DNA of 31,320 nucleotides from Anaerotignum sp. (GTDB taxonomy: Bacteria > Bacillota > Clostridia > Lachnospirales > Anaerotignaceae): contig JAHHTW010000025.1 of assembly GCA_020024265.1 (NCBI GenBank), positions 1 to 31,320 of the forward strand, given 5' to 3'. The translations under genes were made by a program, and so were the position numbers. Each line of letters starts with the position of its first letter. Positions within the stretch are counted from its first letter, which is position 1. The notes beneath the pieces are model-generated. The model made no database searches. It was not told where the DNA came from and saw nothing but the letters and a program-made list of their open reading frames with translations. Of the stretch, positions 22,611-31,073 are shown piece after piece.

Positions 22611-23708
22611 TTATACGTTGAAACGGAATAATACAACATCCCCGTCTTTGACAACATACTCTTTGCCTTCGGAACGCACTAAGCCCTGTTCCTTTGCTGC
22701 ATTGTAAGAGCCAAGACGCATCAAATCGTCATATGCCACAACTTCTGCACGGATAAAACCACGTTCAAAATCGCTGTGGATCTTGCCGGCTGCCTGTGGT
22801 GCCTTCGTGCCGTTTGTGATTGTCCAAGCACGGGATTCTTGAGGTCCGGCAGTCAAATAACTGATTAGCCCCAATAAATGATAGCTTGCTGCAATCAGTC
22901 GATCCAAACCACTGCTGTCTACACCGAAATCGGCAAGAAATTCCTTCTTGTCCGCATCGTCCAAATCGGAAATTTCCTCCTCGATTTTTGCGCAGAGTAC
23001 AAAAACTTCGTTGTGTTCCTTTGTCGCATATTCACGTACCCGCTGTACATAAGCATTGCTTGCGCCATCATCTGCAAGGTCGTCCTCAGATACATTGGCA
23101 GCATAAAGTACCGGCTTTGCCGTCAGAAGCGTCAGACTGTCTACAAAGGCACGTTCCTCCGGCGTGTCCAGCTCCACCGTTCTTGCGCTGTGTCCCTGCT
23201 CCAGTGCGTCCTTGAGCTTTTGTAAAATATCCATTTCTTTTTGTAGGGATTTGTCCGCCTTTGCCATTTTCCCTGTTTTTGCAATACGTCTTTCCAGTAT
23301 TTCCAAATCAGAAAATACCAATTCCAGATTGATTGTTTCAATATCTCGAATGGGATCAATGCAGCCATCTACATGCACAACGTTGCCATCCTCAAAACAG
23401 CGTACAACATGTACCACTGCATCCACTTCCCTGATATGGGAGAGGAACTTGTTCCCCAGCCCCTCTCCTTTGCTCGCACCACGTACCAAGCCCGCAATGT
23501 CCACAAATTCAATGACGGCAGGTACGGTTTTTGCAGAATGGTACATTTCTGTCAGCTTTGTCAAGCGTTCATCGGGTACGGTTACAATACCTACATTTGG
23601 TTCAATGGTACAAAAGGGATAGTTTGCAGCCTCTGCTTTGCCAAGTGTCATGGAGTTAAAAAGTGTGCTTTTGCCTACATTGGGCAAACCTACAATACCA
23701 AGTTTCAT
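22611..23708 (-). CDS. ychF: Redox-regulated ATPase YchF (Obg family)
   Basis: 365 residues, standard length. G1 is GLPNVGKS at 7-14, G3 DIAGLVRGASKGEGLG at 70-85, and the G4 position reads NVSE at 205-208, the YchF variant that gives ATP rather than GTP preference. A helical insert follows the G3 region, and the C-terminal TGS domain ends KDGDVVLFRFNV. It is a ribosome-associated translational ATPase linked to stress responses. AAAGGAAG supports the ATG. It is single, and its 3' end abuts an inverted copy of the hairpin repeats and the shared terminator. Confidence 0.97.
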   Translation of the reverse strand: MKLGIVGLPNVGKSTLFNSMTLGKAEAANYPFCTIEPNVGIVTVPDERLTKLTEMYHSAKTVPAVIEFVDIAGLVRGASKGEGLGNKFLSHIREVDAVVHVVRCFEDGNVVHVDGCIDPIRDIETINLELVFSDLEILERRIAKTGKMAKADKSLQKEMDILQKLKDALEQGHSARTVELDTPEERAFVDSLTLLTAKPVLYAANVSEDDLADDGASNAYVQRVREYATKEHNEVFVLCAKIEEEISDLDDADKKEFLADFGVDSSGLDRLIAASYHLLGLISYLTAGPQESRAWTITNGTKAPQAAGKIHSDFERGFIRAEVVAYDDLMRLGSYNAAKEQGLVRSEGKEYVVKDGDVVLFRFNV

Positions 23709-23841
23709 AGAGTAATCTTCCTTTCCAAGGGGCTATCCTTTGTCATTTGCAATTCTGCCGGATATGCCCGAAGCATTTTTTTGCTTTCGTGAAACATTAT
23801 AGCGAAAAAACCGTAAAATGGCAAGAAACAACAGCAAAATT

Positions 23842-23876
23842 CAAAAAACCAGACCGGCAAACAGCAGGTCTGGTTC
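23842..23876 (-). terminator. Terminator of the CD1247-domain gene
   Basis: On the minus strand AACCAGACC, an 11-base loop, GGTCTGGTT and then TTTT. It lies about 16 bases beyond the stop at 23892. Confidence 0.82.
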
Positions 23877-23891
23877 TGTGCAAACAGCATA

Positions 23892-24248
23892 TCAGAACTT
23901 CAGGATATCCAAATCAATGGTACCCATTGGAATGGCATTGCCACAAGCAGGGCAAGCAATTTCCGACATGGTTTCCATTGTTTCTTCATCCACATCCATT
24001 TCCTTCCCGCAGGATGGACAGATGAAGGAATAGAGATATACCGGTTCATCCTCCTTTGATGCATGAGGATCATCCATATCTACGGCTTCGAGATCTTCGT
24101 CATCCAGAAATGTTTCAAGCATAAATGCCATATCTTCTAAGATATCCATGATGCCATGAAAAATCTTGCCCTCCTTGGTTTCAGGATCAAATCCGCTGCC
24201 ATCACATAAACCACGTAAATAGGTAATTTTCTTATCAAAATATTCCAT
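23892..24248 (-). CDS. CD1247 N-terminal domain protein with zinc ribbon
   Basis: 118 residues. The N-terminal helical part (YFDKKITYLRGLCDGSGFDPETKEGKIFHGIMDIL) matches the clostridial CD1247 N-terminal domain family. A very acidic linker follows (about 55-75), then a zinc ribbon with CPSCGKE and CPACGNA. No function is established. ATG at 24248 with GGGAGG upstream is clearly better than the longer in-frame starts. It lies downstream of efp, with a hairpin between them. Confidence 0.88.
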   Translation of the reverse strand: MEYFDKKITYLRGLCDGSGFDPETKEGKIFHGIMDILEDMAFMLETFLDDEDLEAVDMDDPHASKEDEPVYLYSFICPSCGKEMDVDEETMETMSEIACPACGNAIPMGTIDLDILKF

Positions 24249-24328
24249 GATACCGCCTCCCTGACCATCTATATCCTTTTGGGAAAAAGCCCATTTATAC
24301 GTCTTTTCCCGATATGCCATAGAAATAA

Positions 24329-24350
24329 CAGAGTGCCAAATGGCACTCTG
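24329..24350 (-). terminator. Probable terminator of efp
   Basis: CAGAGTGCCA-AA-TGGCACTCTG is a perfect 10-bp stem 22 bases past the efp stop. The following T-run is weak (TTATTTCT), so it may attenuate rather than stop transcription into the CD1247-domain gene. Confidence 0.6.
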
Positions 24351-24372
24351 CAATGTTGTTTGTTTCCCAAAA

Positions 24373-24936
24373 TCAGTTGTTTACTCTGCTCAGGTATTCA
24401 CCTGTACGTGTATCAATCTTAATGATTTCGCCTTGGTTGATGAACAGGGGAACCTGTACGGAAGCGCCTGTTTCTACAATGGCAGGCTTTGTAGCGCCCT
24501 GTGCTGTATTGCCGGCGAAGCCAGGTTCTGTTTCTGTGATTTCCAGCTCTACAAACAGAGGGGGTTCGATACCGAATACGTTGCCATCATGGGAAAGCAG
24601 CTTTACGTTTTCGTTTTCTTTTACAAATTCCAGAGAATCGCCAACATCCGCAGCGTTCAGAGCGATCTGATCAAAAGTTTCATTGTTCATGAAATGGTAC
24701 AGTTCGCCATCGTTGTACAGATATTGCATGTCCATTCTGTCGATGTGTGCTTTGGACATTTTTTCTGTAGGACGGAATGTTTTTTCCACTACCGCACCTG
24801 TTTTGATATTTTTCAGTCTTGTACGAACAAAAGCTGCACCTTTGCCGGGTTTTACGTGCTGGAATTCCAATACGCTGTAAATATCGCCTTCGTATTCCAT
24901 GGTTACGCCATTTCTAAGTTCACCTGCAGAAATCAT
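24373..24936 (-). CDS. efp: Translation elongation factor P
   Basis: 187 residues, three beta-barrel domains. EF-P rescues ribosomes stalled at polyproline runs. The tip loop is HVKPGKGAAF with the modifiable Lys32, as in Bacillus EF-P, where this lysine carries 5-aminopentanol. The C-terminal signature is ETGASVQVPLFINQGEIIKIDTRTGEYLSR. GAGGAGG upstream sets the ATG. The promoter is at 25025-25053. No EF-P lysine-modification gene was seen in the window. Confidence 0.97.
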   Translation of the reverse strand: MISAGELRNGVTMEYEGDIYSVLEFQHVKPGKGAAFVRTRLKNIKTGAVVEKTFRPTEKMSKAHIDRMDMQYLYNDGELYHFMNNETFDQIALNAADVGDSLEFVKENENVKLLSHDGNVFGIEPPLFVELEITETEPGFAGNTAQGATKPAIVETGASVQVPLFINQGEIIKIDTRTGEYLSRVNN

Positions 24937-25024
24937 TTTATTTCCTCCTCATAAATACATCTGATGGGGATAGTATCCCCCGTTTTTTTCATTTGCTATA
25001 CTGTAAGTAAGCATATTCCTTTAT

Positions 25025-25053
25025 ATTTTAATGGAAAATTCATGTTTTTTCAA
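25025..25053 (-). promoter_or_regulatory. Promoter of efp
   Basis: On the minus strand TTGAAA, 17 bases, TAAAAT, about 90 bases upstream of the efp start. The leader contains a GGGGATA-G-TATCCCC palindrome near 24965-24979 followed by C and a T-run on the plus strand. Confidence 0.75.
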
Positions 25054-25108
25054 TACATAATACGAAAAAAACTATACAACCGGACAATTTTAGATAGTTT
25101 CTACCATT

Positions 25109-25615
25109 TTACAGTCCGATTTTCTTGAAATATACACGCATTACCTGACGCTCCAGACCACGCTTGACTTTCGTAATCAGCTGATCACGCTCGCAGATGG
25201 GGGCAGTCATAATGGCATACAGTCCGCCGATATGTCCGCACCACATATCCGTAAACACCTGATCGCCAACCATTGCCGCTTCTGATGGCGCAAGCTGTAA
25301 TTTGGCAAGCGCACGCTTGAGTTTTTTGGCAGAAGGCTTGCCTGCCTTGTGTACGGCAAGCGTATGCAGCGGACGGTTGAAGCGGTGTACACGTGCTTTG
25401 TTGTTATTGGAAAGAATACAAAGACGAAAGCCCATGCTCCGCAATTGCTTGAAATATGCAATCAGCTTTTCGTCAGGATCAGCCACATCAAAGGGGGCAA
25501 TGGTATTATCAATATCAAACACCAATCCACGGATGCCCATTTTTTGCAGTTCCTGTAAGGGCAGGTCGTATATGGATGGTATATAGAGATCGGGGAAAAA
25601 CCTTTCTAACAGCAT
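25109..25615 (-). CDS. YqeG family HAD-IIIA phosphatase
   Basis: 168 residues. HAD motif I is DIDNT at 34-38, motif II SNNN at 69-72, the motif III Lys in HKAGKPSAKKL (about 90-99), and motif IV GDQVFTD at 117-123. In this family YqeG acts on phosphatidylglycerophosphate or related phosphate esters; the substrate in Clostridia is not settled. The ATG has GGAGG ten bases upstream. It lies 14 bases downstream of the NifX-like gene and is probably co-transcribed with it from the promoter at 26061. No terminator hairpin was seen after the stop. Confidence 0.92.
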   Translation of the reverse strand: MLLERFFPDLYIPSIYDLPLQELQKMGIRGLVFDIDNTIAPFDVADPDEKLIAYFKQLRSMGFRLCILSNNNKARVHRFNRPLHTLAVHKAGKPSAKKLKRALAKLQLAPSEAAMVGDQVFTDMWCGHIGGLYAIMTAPICERDQLITKVKRGLERQVMRVYFKKIGL

Positions 25616-25629
25616 TGCTTATCAGCCTC

Positions 25630-26001
25630 CTATTTTCTTTGTGAATATGTGATATCACCCAAATCATCCTGCTCCAGCTGCAAAAGAGCATTTTCTTCGA
25701 TTGTCCCAAGACATTCTCCGCTCAAATAGCGAATCATCACATCATCTGCCGCTCCGGTGACGCCGTATGTCAGCTCAATGCGTCTGGTACGCAAAAGGGT
25801 ACGGGAAGCTGAGCGGATATTGCAGCATATGATGGCATTGATGCCTTGTGTCAGTAAAAAATCGGAAAAGCTCTGCCCATCGAGCGGTAGGATTTCTTTT
25901 GTTTGCACCAGCTCAATTTCTACATCATATATGGTAAATTCTCTTGCGTTTTCCAATCTTTGGGTGATTTGTCCATATTCTGTGGGAATGGCAACTTTCA
26001 T
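25630..26001 (-). CDS. NifB/NifX family Fe-Mo cluster-binding-like protein
   Basis: 123 residues. The pattern MKVAIPTEYGQITQRLENAREFTIYDVE, then ILPLDGQSFSDFLLTQGINAIICCNI and a C-terminal VTGAADDVMIRYLSGE, fits the dinitrogenase iron-molybdenum cofactor domain (PF02579). The ribonuclease-H-like fold in NifX, NifB C-termini and NafY binds Fe-S or FeMo-co precursors. Stand-alone copies are widespread in anaerobes without nitrogenase and their role is unknown. No nif gene is in the window. The ribosome site is weak (AAAGGA). It heads the yqeG transcript. Confidence 0.85.
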   Translation of the reverse strand: MKVAIPTEYGQITQRLENAREFTIYDVEIELVQTKEILPLDGQSFSDFLLTQGINAIICCNIRSASRTLLRTRRIELTYGVTGAADDVMIRYLSGECLGTIEENALLQLEQDDLGDITYSQRK

Positions 26002-26060
26002 ATGCGCTTACGCCGTCCTTTCGCATTGCTTGTGTTTGTCCTTTGACATAGTTTGCTCTT

Positions 26061-26090
26061 ATTTTATCTGCATGGAGTACCCCTTGTCAA
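26061..26090 (-). promoter_or_regulatory. Promoter of the NifX-like gene and yqeG
   Basis: On the minus strand a perfect TTGACA, an 18-base spacer and TAAAAT. It lies back-to-back with the plus-strand promoter at 26109-26137. Confidence 0.75.
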
Positions 26091-26108
26091 ATTTTCACAT
26101 AAATTTTT

Positions 26109-26137
26109 TTGCGTATTTTGAAAAAAAGGGGTACAAT
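26109..26137 (+). promoter_or_regulatory. Promoter of the M29 aminopeptidase gene
   Basis: TTGCGT, 17 bases, TACAAT. The start near 26144 leaves an untranslated leader of about 270 bases before the ATG at 26412. Confidence 0.6.
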
Positions 26138-26411
26138 AGGAACGGAAAACCTTAGGGCGCTGTGGTATACCATATGCTTTGGAAAAAGCGTGTAAGTTTT
26201 TGCAATGCCTGAAAAACTTCCTTGCTGCAAAAGGGATGTGTGATACCATTGCAGCGAGATTTTGGTCATATCCTTGCTGTCGGTTGGATGGCAGCAATGT
26301 ACAAGCATTGGATACTGTGACACATACAATGGATCCAATCCTCTGCAGCCATGCGCATATGCTGCGGATGGCGCTTTGTGATTGGAACGATGGAAAGGAG
26401 CAATGTTTTTT
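26138..26411 (+). other. Long leader of the aminopeptidase gene
   Basis: About 270 bases without a supported gene. An 82-codon frame from a TTG at 26179 overlaps the aminopeptidase start but has no ribosome site. No known riboswitch was recognised. A weak pairing, TTTTTGCA with TGCAAAA, is possible near 26197-26240. Confidence 0.4.
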
Positions 26412-27527
26412 ATGGATCCTAGATTAGAAGAACTGGCTTATCATTTGGTCAACGATTCCTGCCGCCTGAAAAAAGGCGAAAAACTGATGATTCACCAAAA
26501 CGGGATACATCCCGCACCTCTGGTACGTGCCATTATTAAGGAAACATACAAGGTGGGTGCGGTACCCTTTTTGCGATTGATGACAAACAGCTTGGAAAGA
26601 GAGCTGCTTTTGGGTGCGAATGAGCAGCAAATGCGCCTGATGGCAGATGCAGATGCACTGCTGATGAAAGAAATGGATGCGTTCATTGGTGTGCGGGGGG
26701 AGGATAATATCACAGAACAGGCAGATGTCCCCAGCGACAAACAGACATTATACGAACGCTTCTATTCTGCTCCTGTGCATCATGACATCCGTGTGCCGCA
26801 TACCAAGTGGGTGGTACTGCGTTATCCCACAAATGGTATGGCGCAGGCGGCGCATACCAGTTTGGAGGATTTTGAAGATTTCTATTTCAAGGTATGCAAT
26901 TTGGATTACAGCAAGATGTCCGAGGCGATGGATACACTTGTGGCATTCATGAACCGCACAGACCGTGTGCGATTGGTGGCACAGGGTACGGATTTGACAT
27001 TCTCGATCAAAGACATTCCCGCAATCAAATGCGCAGGAGGCTGCAATATTCCGGACGGCGAGGTGTATACCGCACCCGTGAAGGATTCCATCAATGGCGT
27101 CATTACCTATAACACACCATCCGAATACAATAGCTTTACATTTGAAAATGTGCGTTTGACATTTGAAAATGGTAAAATTGTGGACTGTGACGGCAATGAC
27201 AAAAAGCGTCTGAATGAAATCTTTGATACAGATGCAGGCGCACGCTATGTGGGGGAATTTGCCATAGGTGTCAATCCGTATATCACAAAGCCCATGAACA
27301 ATATCCTCTTTGATGAAAAAATCAGTGGCAGCATCCACTTTACACCGGGCAATTGCTATGACGATGCACCAAACGGAAACCACTCCGCAATCCATTGGGA
27401 TTTGGTGCTGATTATGACACCGGAATACGGCGGTGGCGAAATCTGGTTTGATGATGTACTGATTCGGAAGGATGGGCTGTTTGTATTGCCGGAATTGGAT
27501 TGCCTGAATCCGGAAAACCTGAAATAA
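26412..27527 (+). CDS. M29 family aminopeptidase
   Basis: 371 residues. It resembles the thermophilic aminopeptidase family (AmpS, PepS; MEROPS M29), dimetal enzymes that remove N-terminal residues from peptides in the cytoplasm. Expected late motifs are present: EYNSFTFENVRLTFENGKIVD, VGEFAIGVNPYI with a metal Glu, GSIHFTPGNCY and AIHWDLVLIM with His and Asp ligands. ATG at 26412 is chosen: AAAGGAG lies 11 bases before it, while the in-frame ATG at 26403 is too close to that site. Its stop TAA (27525-27527) directly abuts the stop of the convergent sporulation lipoprotein gene, and its terminator lies inside that gene. Confidence 0.93.
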   Translation: MDPRLEELAYHLVNDSCRLKKGEKLMIHQNGIHPAPLVRAIIKETYKVGAVPFLRLMTNSLERELLLGANEQQMRLMADADALLMKEMDAFIGVRGEDNITEQADVPSDKQTLYERFYSAPVHHDIRVPHTKWVVLRYPTNGMAQAAHTSLEDFEDFYFKVCNLDYSKMSEAMDTLVAFMNRTDRVRLVAQGTDLTFSIKDIPAIKCAGGCNIPDGEVYTAPVKDSINGVITYNTPSEYNSFTFENVRLTFENGKIVDCDGNDKKRLNEIFDTDAGARYVGEFAIGVNPYITKPMNNILFDEKISGSIHFTPGNCYDDAPNGNHSAIHWDLVLIMTPEYGGGEIWFDDVLIRKDGLFVLPELDCLNPENLK

Positions 27528-27959
27528 TTACAGATGGATGTTTTGTAAATTAGACAGCAGACTGCCGGATATGCGGTCTGCTGTTTTTTTGTCTTTGTCC
27601 GCCACATCCCCTGTCAAATCCTGTGTTTGGCTGAGCTGACTGATTTTTTCGATGATGGCGGTATTTGTGGTGGTAGATACGGAAAATGTGTAAGGATCGG
27701 CATATAATACGCTTTGTGCGATCTGATTGCGTAATGCACGGCTGTCTGCATTCGTAACAATTCCGATCAGTGCTGTATGCCCGTCTACAAAAACGACGCT
27801 CTCAGATACTTCAGGCAATTGGGAGAGTGCAGAAGCAATGGCAATCCTGCGTGTGGCATCCGATGGCGGAATTTGCAATAAATGATTTTGCACATTGCGC
27901 ATCGTGCAGCTGCTTGCAAAAAAGATGCAAAAAAGACAAAGTATTCGTATTTTTTTCAT
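27528..27959 (-). CDS. YhcN/YlaJ-type sporulation lipoprotein
   Basis: 143 residues. The lipoprotein signal is MKKIRILCLFCIFFASSC with lipidation at Cys18. The mature part shows the family's BON-like pattern: RRIAIASALSQLPEVSESVVFVDGHTALIGI, then RNQIAQSVLYADPYTFSVSTTTNTAIIEKISQL. In Bacillus YhcN and YlaJ are spore-membrane lipoproteins involved in germination or outgrowth. GAAAGGGG upstream sets the ATG at 27959; a longer in-frame start is not supported. Its 3' end encodes, on the opposite strand, the terminator of the convergent aminopeptidase gene. With spoIIE nearby it supports an endospore former. Confidence 0.85.
   Translation of the reverse strand: MKKIRILCLFCIFFASSCTMRNVQNHLLQIPPSDATRRIAIASALSQLPEVSESVVFVDGHTALIGIVTNADSRALRNQIAQSVLYADPYTFSVSTTTNTAIIEKISQLSQTQDLTGDVADKDKKTADRISGSLLSNLQNIHL
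27554..27590 (+). terminator. Aminopeptidase terminator inside the lipoprotein CDS
   Basis: ACAGCAGACTGC and GCGGTCTGCTGT form a 12-bp stem (one G-U) with loop CGGATAT and seven T. On the minus strand these bases encode part of the last 20 codons of the lipoprotein. Confidence 0.85.
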
Positions 27960-28136
27960 ATTTCTCGCCCCTTTCTGTGTTAGCATATCCGTTTTGCAGA
28001 TGTTTTCTCCTGTGAAAAAAAGGTACAATCCCAAAAAATAGGGATAGTGCTTTTTTATTTTTGTGTTATAATAACAATACAAGAAGTAAAACGACGAAAC
28101 AAAAGAAAAAGAATCCTACAGAAAGGAAGAGATGGT

Positions 28137-28307
28137 ATGGAACGAGAACATAGAAGACATTATCGTGTGGCTATGCGTCAGATAGAAGAAACGCCAAAAG
28201 AAGGCATGTATGTGACAAGAGCAGAGGCAATGCGCTATGCGGCATTTTCCGGTGTTGTGACAGCTGTGCTGTTTTTCCTGTTGCTGTTTCGCAACAAACG
28301 CTCGTAA
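28137..28307 (+). CDS. Small single-pass membrane protein, unknown function
   Basis: 56 residues, not recognised. The N-terminal half is charged (MEREHRRHYRVAMRQIEETP), then RAEAMRYAAFSG leads into one hydrophobic helix (VVTAVLFFLLLF) with a basic RNKRS tail. AGGAAGAG about six bases before the ATG and a TATAAT at 28057-28062 support expression; no good -35 was seen. A longer in-frame start at 28047 falls in the promoter area. It is followed by a strong terminator shared with spoIIE. Its position between a sporulation lipoprotein and spoIIE hints at a sporulation role, but this is only context. Confidence 0.6.
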   Translation: MEREHRRHYRVAMRQIEETPKEGMYVTRAEAMRYAAFSGVVTAVLFFLLLFRNKRS

Positions 28308-28312
28308 GATAC

Positions 28313-28360
28313 AAAAAACCATCGGTTTTATGATGATGTCATAAAACCGGTGGTTTTTTT
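28313..28360. terminator. Bidirectional terminator between the small membrane gene and spoIIE
   Basis: AACCATCGGTTTTATGA and TCATAAAACCGGTGGTT form a 17-bp stem (one wobble) with an A-run on one side and a T-run on the other. It serves convergent transcripts. Confidence 0.93.
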
Positions 28361-28380
28361 GCAGCTGCGCATATGCTGCA

Positions 28381-30780
28381 TTATGTTTTCTGTACAAAGG
28401 GGCGTTTTTTCCAAAAACGTGCAGCCTGTACAGTCATATCATCCATTTGCGTATCAGAGTGCGCTCTTGCCTGCTGCAATATAAAATCCGCTGCGTCCTG
28501 TGGGTTTGCAAAATGCTGTGGCAAGAAACATTCCTCCAGCCATATGGCAGTTTGCTGTTCCCCGCCGAATGCGTCTGTAATGCCGTCTGTCATCATCAGA
28601 AGCATATCCTCATCCCATAAACGCATATTGTTTTTGATGATGGGTACGGTTTGCAGAATACCGGCAGGCAGAGAATGGGTATATACCGCAATGACACGGT
28701 TTTGACGGCAGATATAGGACGCTACGGCACCCAATTTCAACCACTCTGCCTGTGCGCTGTATAAATCAATGGTACAAATATCCAATGTGGCATAGGATTC
28801 CTCGGCACGGCGCAAAAGCAATGCCGAATTGATCAGGCGTATGGCAAGCTCTTTGGAAAAGCCGGCTTGTGTAAATTCCTCCAAAAGCTCAATGGCAGTC
28901 TTGCTTTGTGCAGCAGCGCCCAATCCAACACCCATGCCATCGGAAAGCGCAAGCAATGCAATGCCTTTTTCGCTTTCCATATAAGCATCTGCGTCACCGC
29001 ATACGGTATCGCTGGCTGCGTGGGCAGTTGCAGCGGATATGGCATAAATGGGTTCCTCTACAAAAGTCAAACGGCACAAGCCTTCTGTAATACAGCAATG
29101 CCCCAATTCCTGCTGCATCATGGGGCACCCCAATGTTTTCTGTACCAGTGGCAGTATGCTTTCTTTACAAATACCCCGCCCATGACAGTCTTTGAGATAC
29201 AGTATGGCGCATAGCCTGTGTTTTTCCTGTATGACATCGGCACGATGTATGGCAATGCCTGCTCGACGCAAGGCAAAAAGAAGCTCTTTTTCTCTCTCAT
29301 CCAATAGGGTGTTTTCGTCTGTCAAATCGTGTGTCAATTCTTTGAGTATGTTGCCTACTTCGGAAAGCTGCGCTCCGACAAGCTGCCGACATTCCTGCAA
29401 ACGGCTTGTCCAGATCCCATCATGCCGGTGCCGTTGATAGCGCATGTTGACGGTTTGCGCATAGCTGTCTATGCGGGGGCAGATATCTTGGAACCATTTC
29501 GGTAAGTCCTTTGTTGTAAGCGATCCGTTTGCATCGCATATGGAAAAGAGAGAGAAGGTCATGCTGTATGTGCGATAGACCTCCTCGTTCCAGCAGTAAT
29601 GCGTCATGGAACAGCCCTTGCACACATACTCTGCCGTTTGGCTGACAAGCAATGCCAAGTCCTCCTGTTTGGTTGTGGTTTCTGTGACAAAAGATTTTGC
29701 AAGCGCATCAAAAGCACCGGAGGCACGCTCCAATTTTTCTGCGGTATGGCTTTGCAGACGTATGTAATGGTCATGCAACGTGGCACTTTGCCAAAAGCCG
29801 CCGGCACCGTTTAATATGCGTTTGGGCAGCAATACAAATGTGAGCGCACCCATACCAAACCAAAGCAGCCAGTGCGTATCTATATGCTCCGGTTCTGTGT
29901 AAAACAGCAAAAGTGCGGCGGTGAGAAACAGACTGCTGGAAGCGGCAATGCGGCCGATTTCTTTGAAGCATCCGGCAAGCAGACCACCCAGAGCAAGCAG
30001 TACAAAAAGTGTCAGCTCAGCCGCATCGCACAAATAGAGTAAAAACCCCATCATGACACCGGCAGCAGCACCACCGCCGACACCCTCCCGCCATGCGGCA
30101 ATGAGCAAAAATATGGCGGTCAGGTAGGCAAACAGCCTGCCCTCCAAAAAAGGCAAATCAATATTGGCGGCACCTGCAAGCATGCCGCCCAGCACCAAAA
30201 GTGCGGAAAGGGTTTCCTCACGTGTCCATATGCCTGTATGTGTGCGTGCAAAGAGTATGGCAACCCCTTTTTGCAGCAAAAGCGAAAGCCCCAGTACCAA
30301 AAGCGCTTCTACCACGGTTACAACAAAATCAAATCGCAAACCGCCACGACCGATGGTATCCAAGATACCGCCCAAGAGCATGGCAAATGCCCCCAGCAAT
30401 GCACGGCGCAGATGGTCTTTTGCAAATGCTGCAAAAGACCAATGCAAAAGCAGTGCAGCAAGCAATGTTGCAATATGTTTGAGCAGTATGCCGTTTCCAA
30501 GACCTCCCAGAAAAGCGGCAGAAAGTGCGATATAAAATCCCGATTTCCCCAAAAATACGGATAATATTCCGATGGATAGGGGATGTAAAATATGCAGCAC
30601 CGTCCCTCGGCTCCACAAAAAGACCATGCACCATATGCCGATGCTTTGCAATATGTGTATATGCGGGACGCCTCCGCTTTTTGCCGATGGCTTGGCGATG
30701 GCTTTTCCAAGTGGAGGCAGGTTGGCTTTGGGTATTGCGGTTTTTTGATATACTTCCATTGTGATTTCGGTTTTTTCCAT
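28381..30780 (-). CDS. spoIIE: Stage II sporulation protein E (PP2C-type phosphatase)
   Basis: 799 residues. The N-terminal third is a multi-pass membrane region (about ten hydrophobic segments between residues 45 and 325). A central regulatory region follows with a Cys-rich CKGCSMTHYCW segment typical of SpoIIE. The C-terminal PP2C domain has the metal motifs SDGMG near 613 and DDMT near 780, plus TDGITDAF. SpoIIE dephosphorylates SpoIIAA to activate sigma-F in the forespore and interacts with FtsZ at the polar septum. ATG at 30780 has AAAGGAG ten bases upstream; a start nine codons earlier is not supported. In many Clostridia and Bacilli tilS-hpt-ftsH lie just downstream; here they are about 14 kb away. 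Confidence 0.97.
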   Translation of the reverse strand: MEKTEITMEVYQKTAIPKANLPPLGKAIAKPSAKSGGVPHIHILQSIGIWCMVFLWSRGTVLHILHPLSIGILSVFLGKSGFYIALSAAFLGGLGNGILLKHIATLLAALLLHWSFAAFAKDHLRRALLGAFAMLLGGILDTIGRGGLRFDFVVTVVEALLVLGLSLLLQKGVAILFARTHTGIWTREETLSALLVLGGMLAGAANIDLPFLEGRLFAYLTAIFLLIAAWREGVGGGAAAGVMMGFLLYLCDAAELTLFVLLALGGLLAGCFKEIGRIAASSSLFLTAALLLFYTEPEHIDTHWLLWFGMGALTFVLLPKRILNGAGGFWQSATLHDHYIRLQSHTAEKLERASGAFDALAKSFVTETTTKQEDLALLVSQTAEYVCKGCSMTHYCWNEEVYRTYSMTFSLFSICDANGSLTTKDLPKWFQDICPRIDSYAQTVNMRYQRHRHDGIWTSRLQECRQLVGAQLSEVGNILKELTHDLTDENTLLDEREKELLFALRRAGIAIHRADVIQEKHRLCAILYLKDCHGRGICKESILPLVQKTLGCPMMQQELGHCCITEGLCRLTFVEEPIYAISAATAHAASDTVCGDADAYMESEKGIALLALSDGMGVGLGAAAQSKTAIELLEEFTQAGFSKELAIRLINSALLLRRAEESYATLDICTIDLYSAQAEWLKLGAVASYICRQNRVIAVYTHSLPAGILQTVPIIKNNMRLWDEDMLLMMTDGITDAFGGEQQTAIWLEECFLPQHFANPQDAADFILQQARAHSDTQMDDMTVQAARFWKKRPFVQKT

Positions 30781-31073
30781 AATGTTCGATCTCCTTTCTG
30801 ATTCCATTTTATAGAAGGGAGGAGGCTTTTTTTGCCGAAAAGAGCAGGAAATGCAGTGTTTTTTTCAACAAATGATATGGTTTTTATGGAAATTATGACG
30901 TAGGAGAGGTTGCTTTGTGTCAAAAATGCGTATGGTATGGGGAAGGATGCGGAAGGGATCGTGGCGCAGGCAGTGGATGGCAAGAGCCACGCTCCTTTTT
31001 TGTGGTGTGACAATGCACAAAGCTGCATTTTTCGCTTGCTTGTGGAAAAATAGAAGAAAAAATGAAAAAAGTA
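30781..31073 (-). other. Upstream region of spoIIE with a possible Spo0A box
   Basis: No gene is seen. On the minus strand TTTGTTGAAA at 30863-30872 differs by one base from the core of a Spo0A box (TGTCGAA), and TATAAAAT lies just before the ribosome site region. In Bacillus spoIIE is driven by Spo0A~P and sigma-A. A CGTGGC/GCCACG pairing with downstream T-run (about 30959-30998) might be a weak terminator on the plus strand. Confidence 0.35.

Noticed and set aside
26179..26427. 82-codon plus-strand frame in the aminopeptidase leader.
   Set aside because: TTG start without a ribosome site, overlaps the real start codon region, and resembles no known protein.
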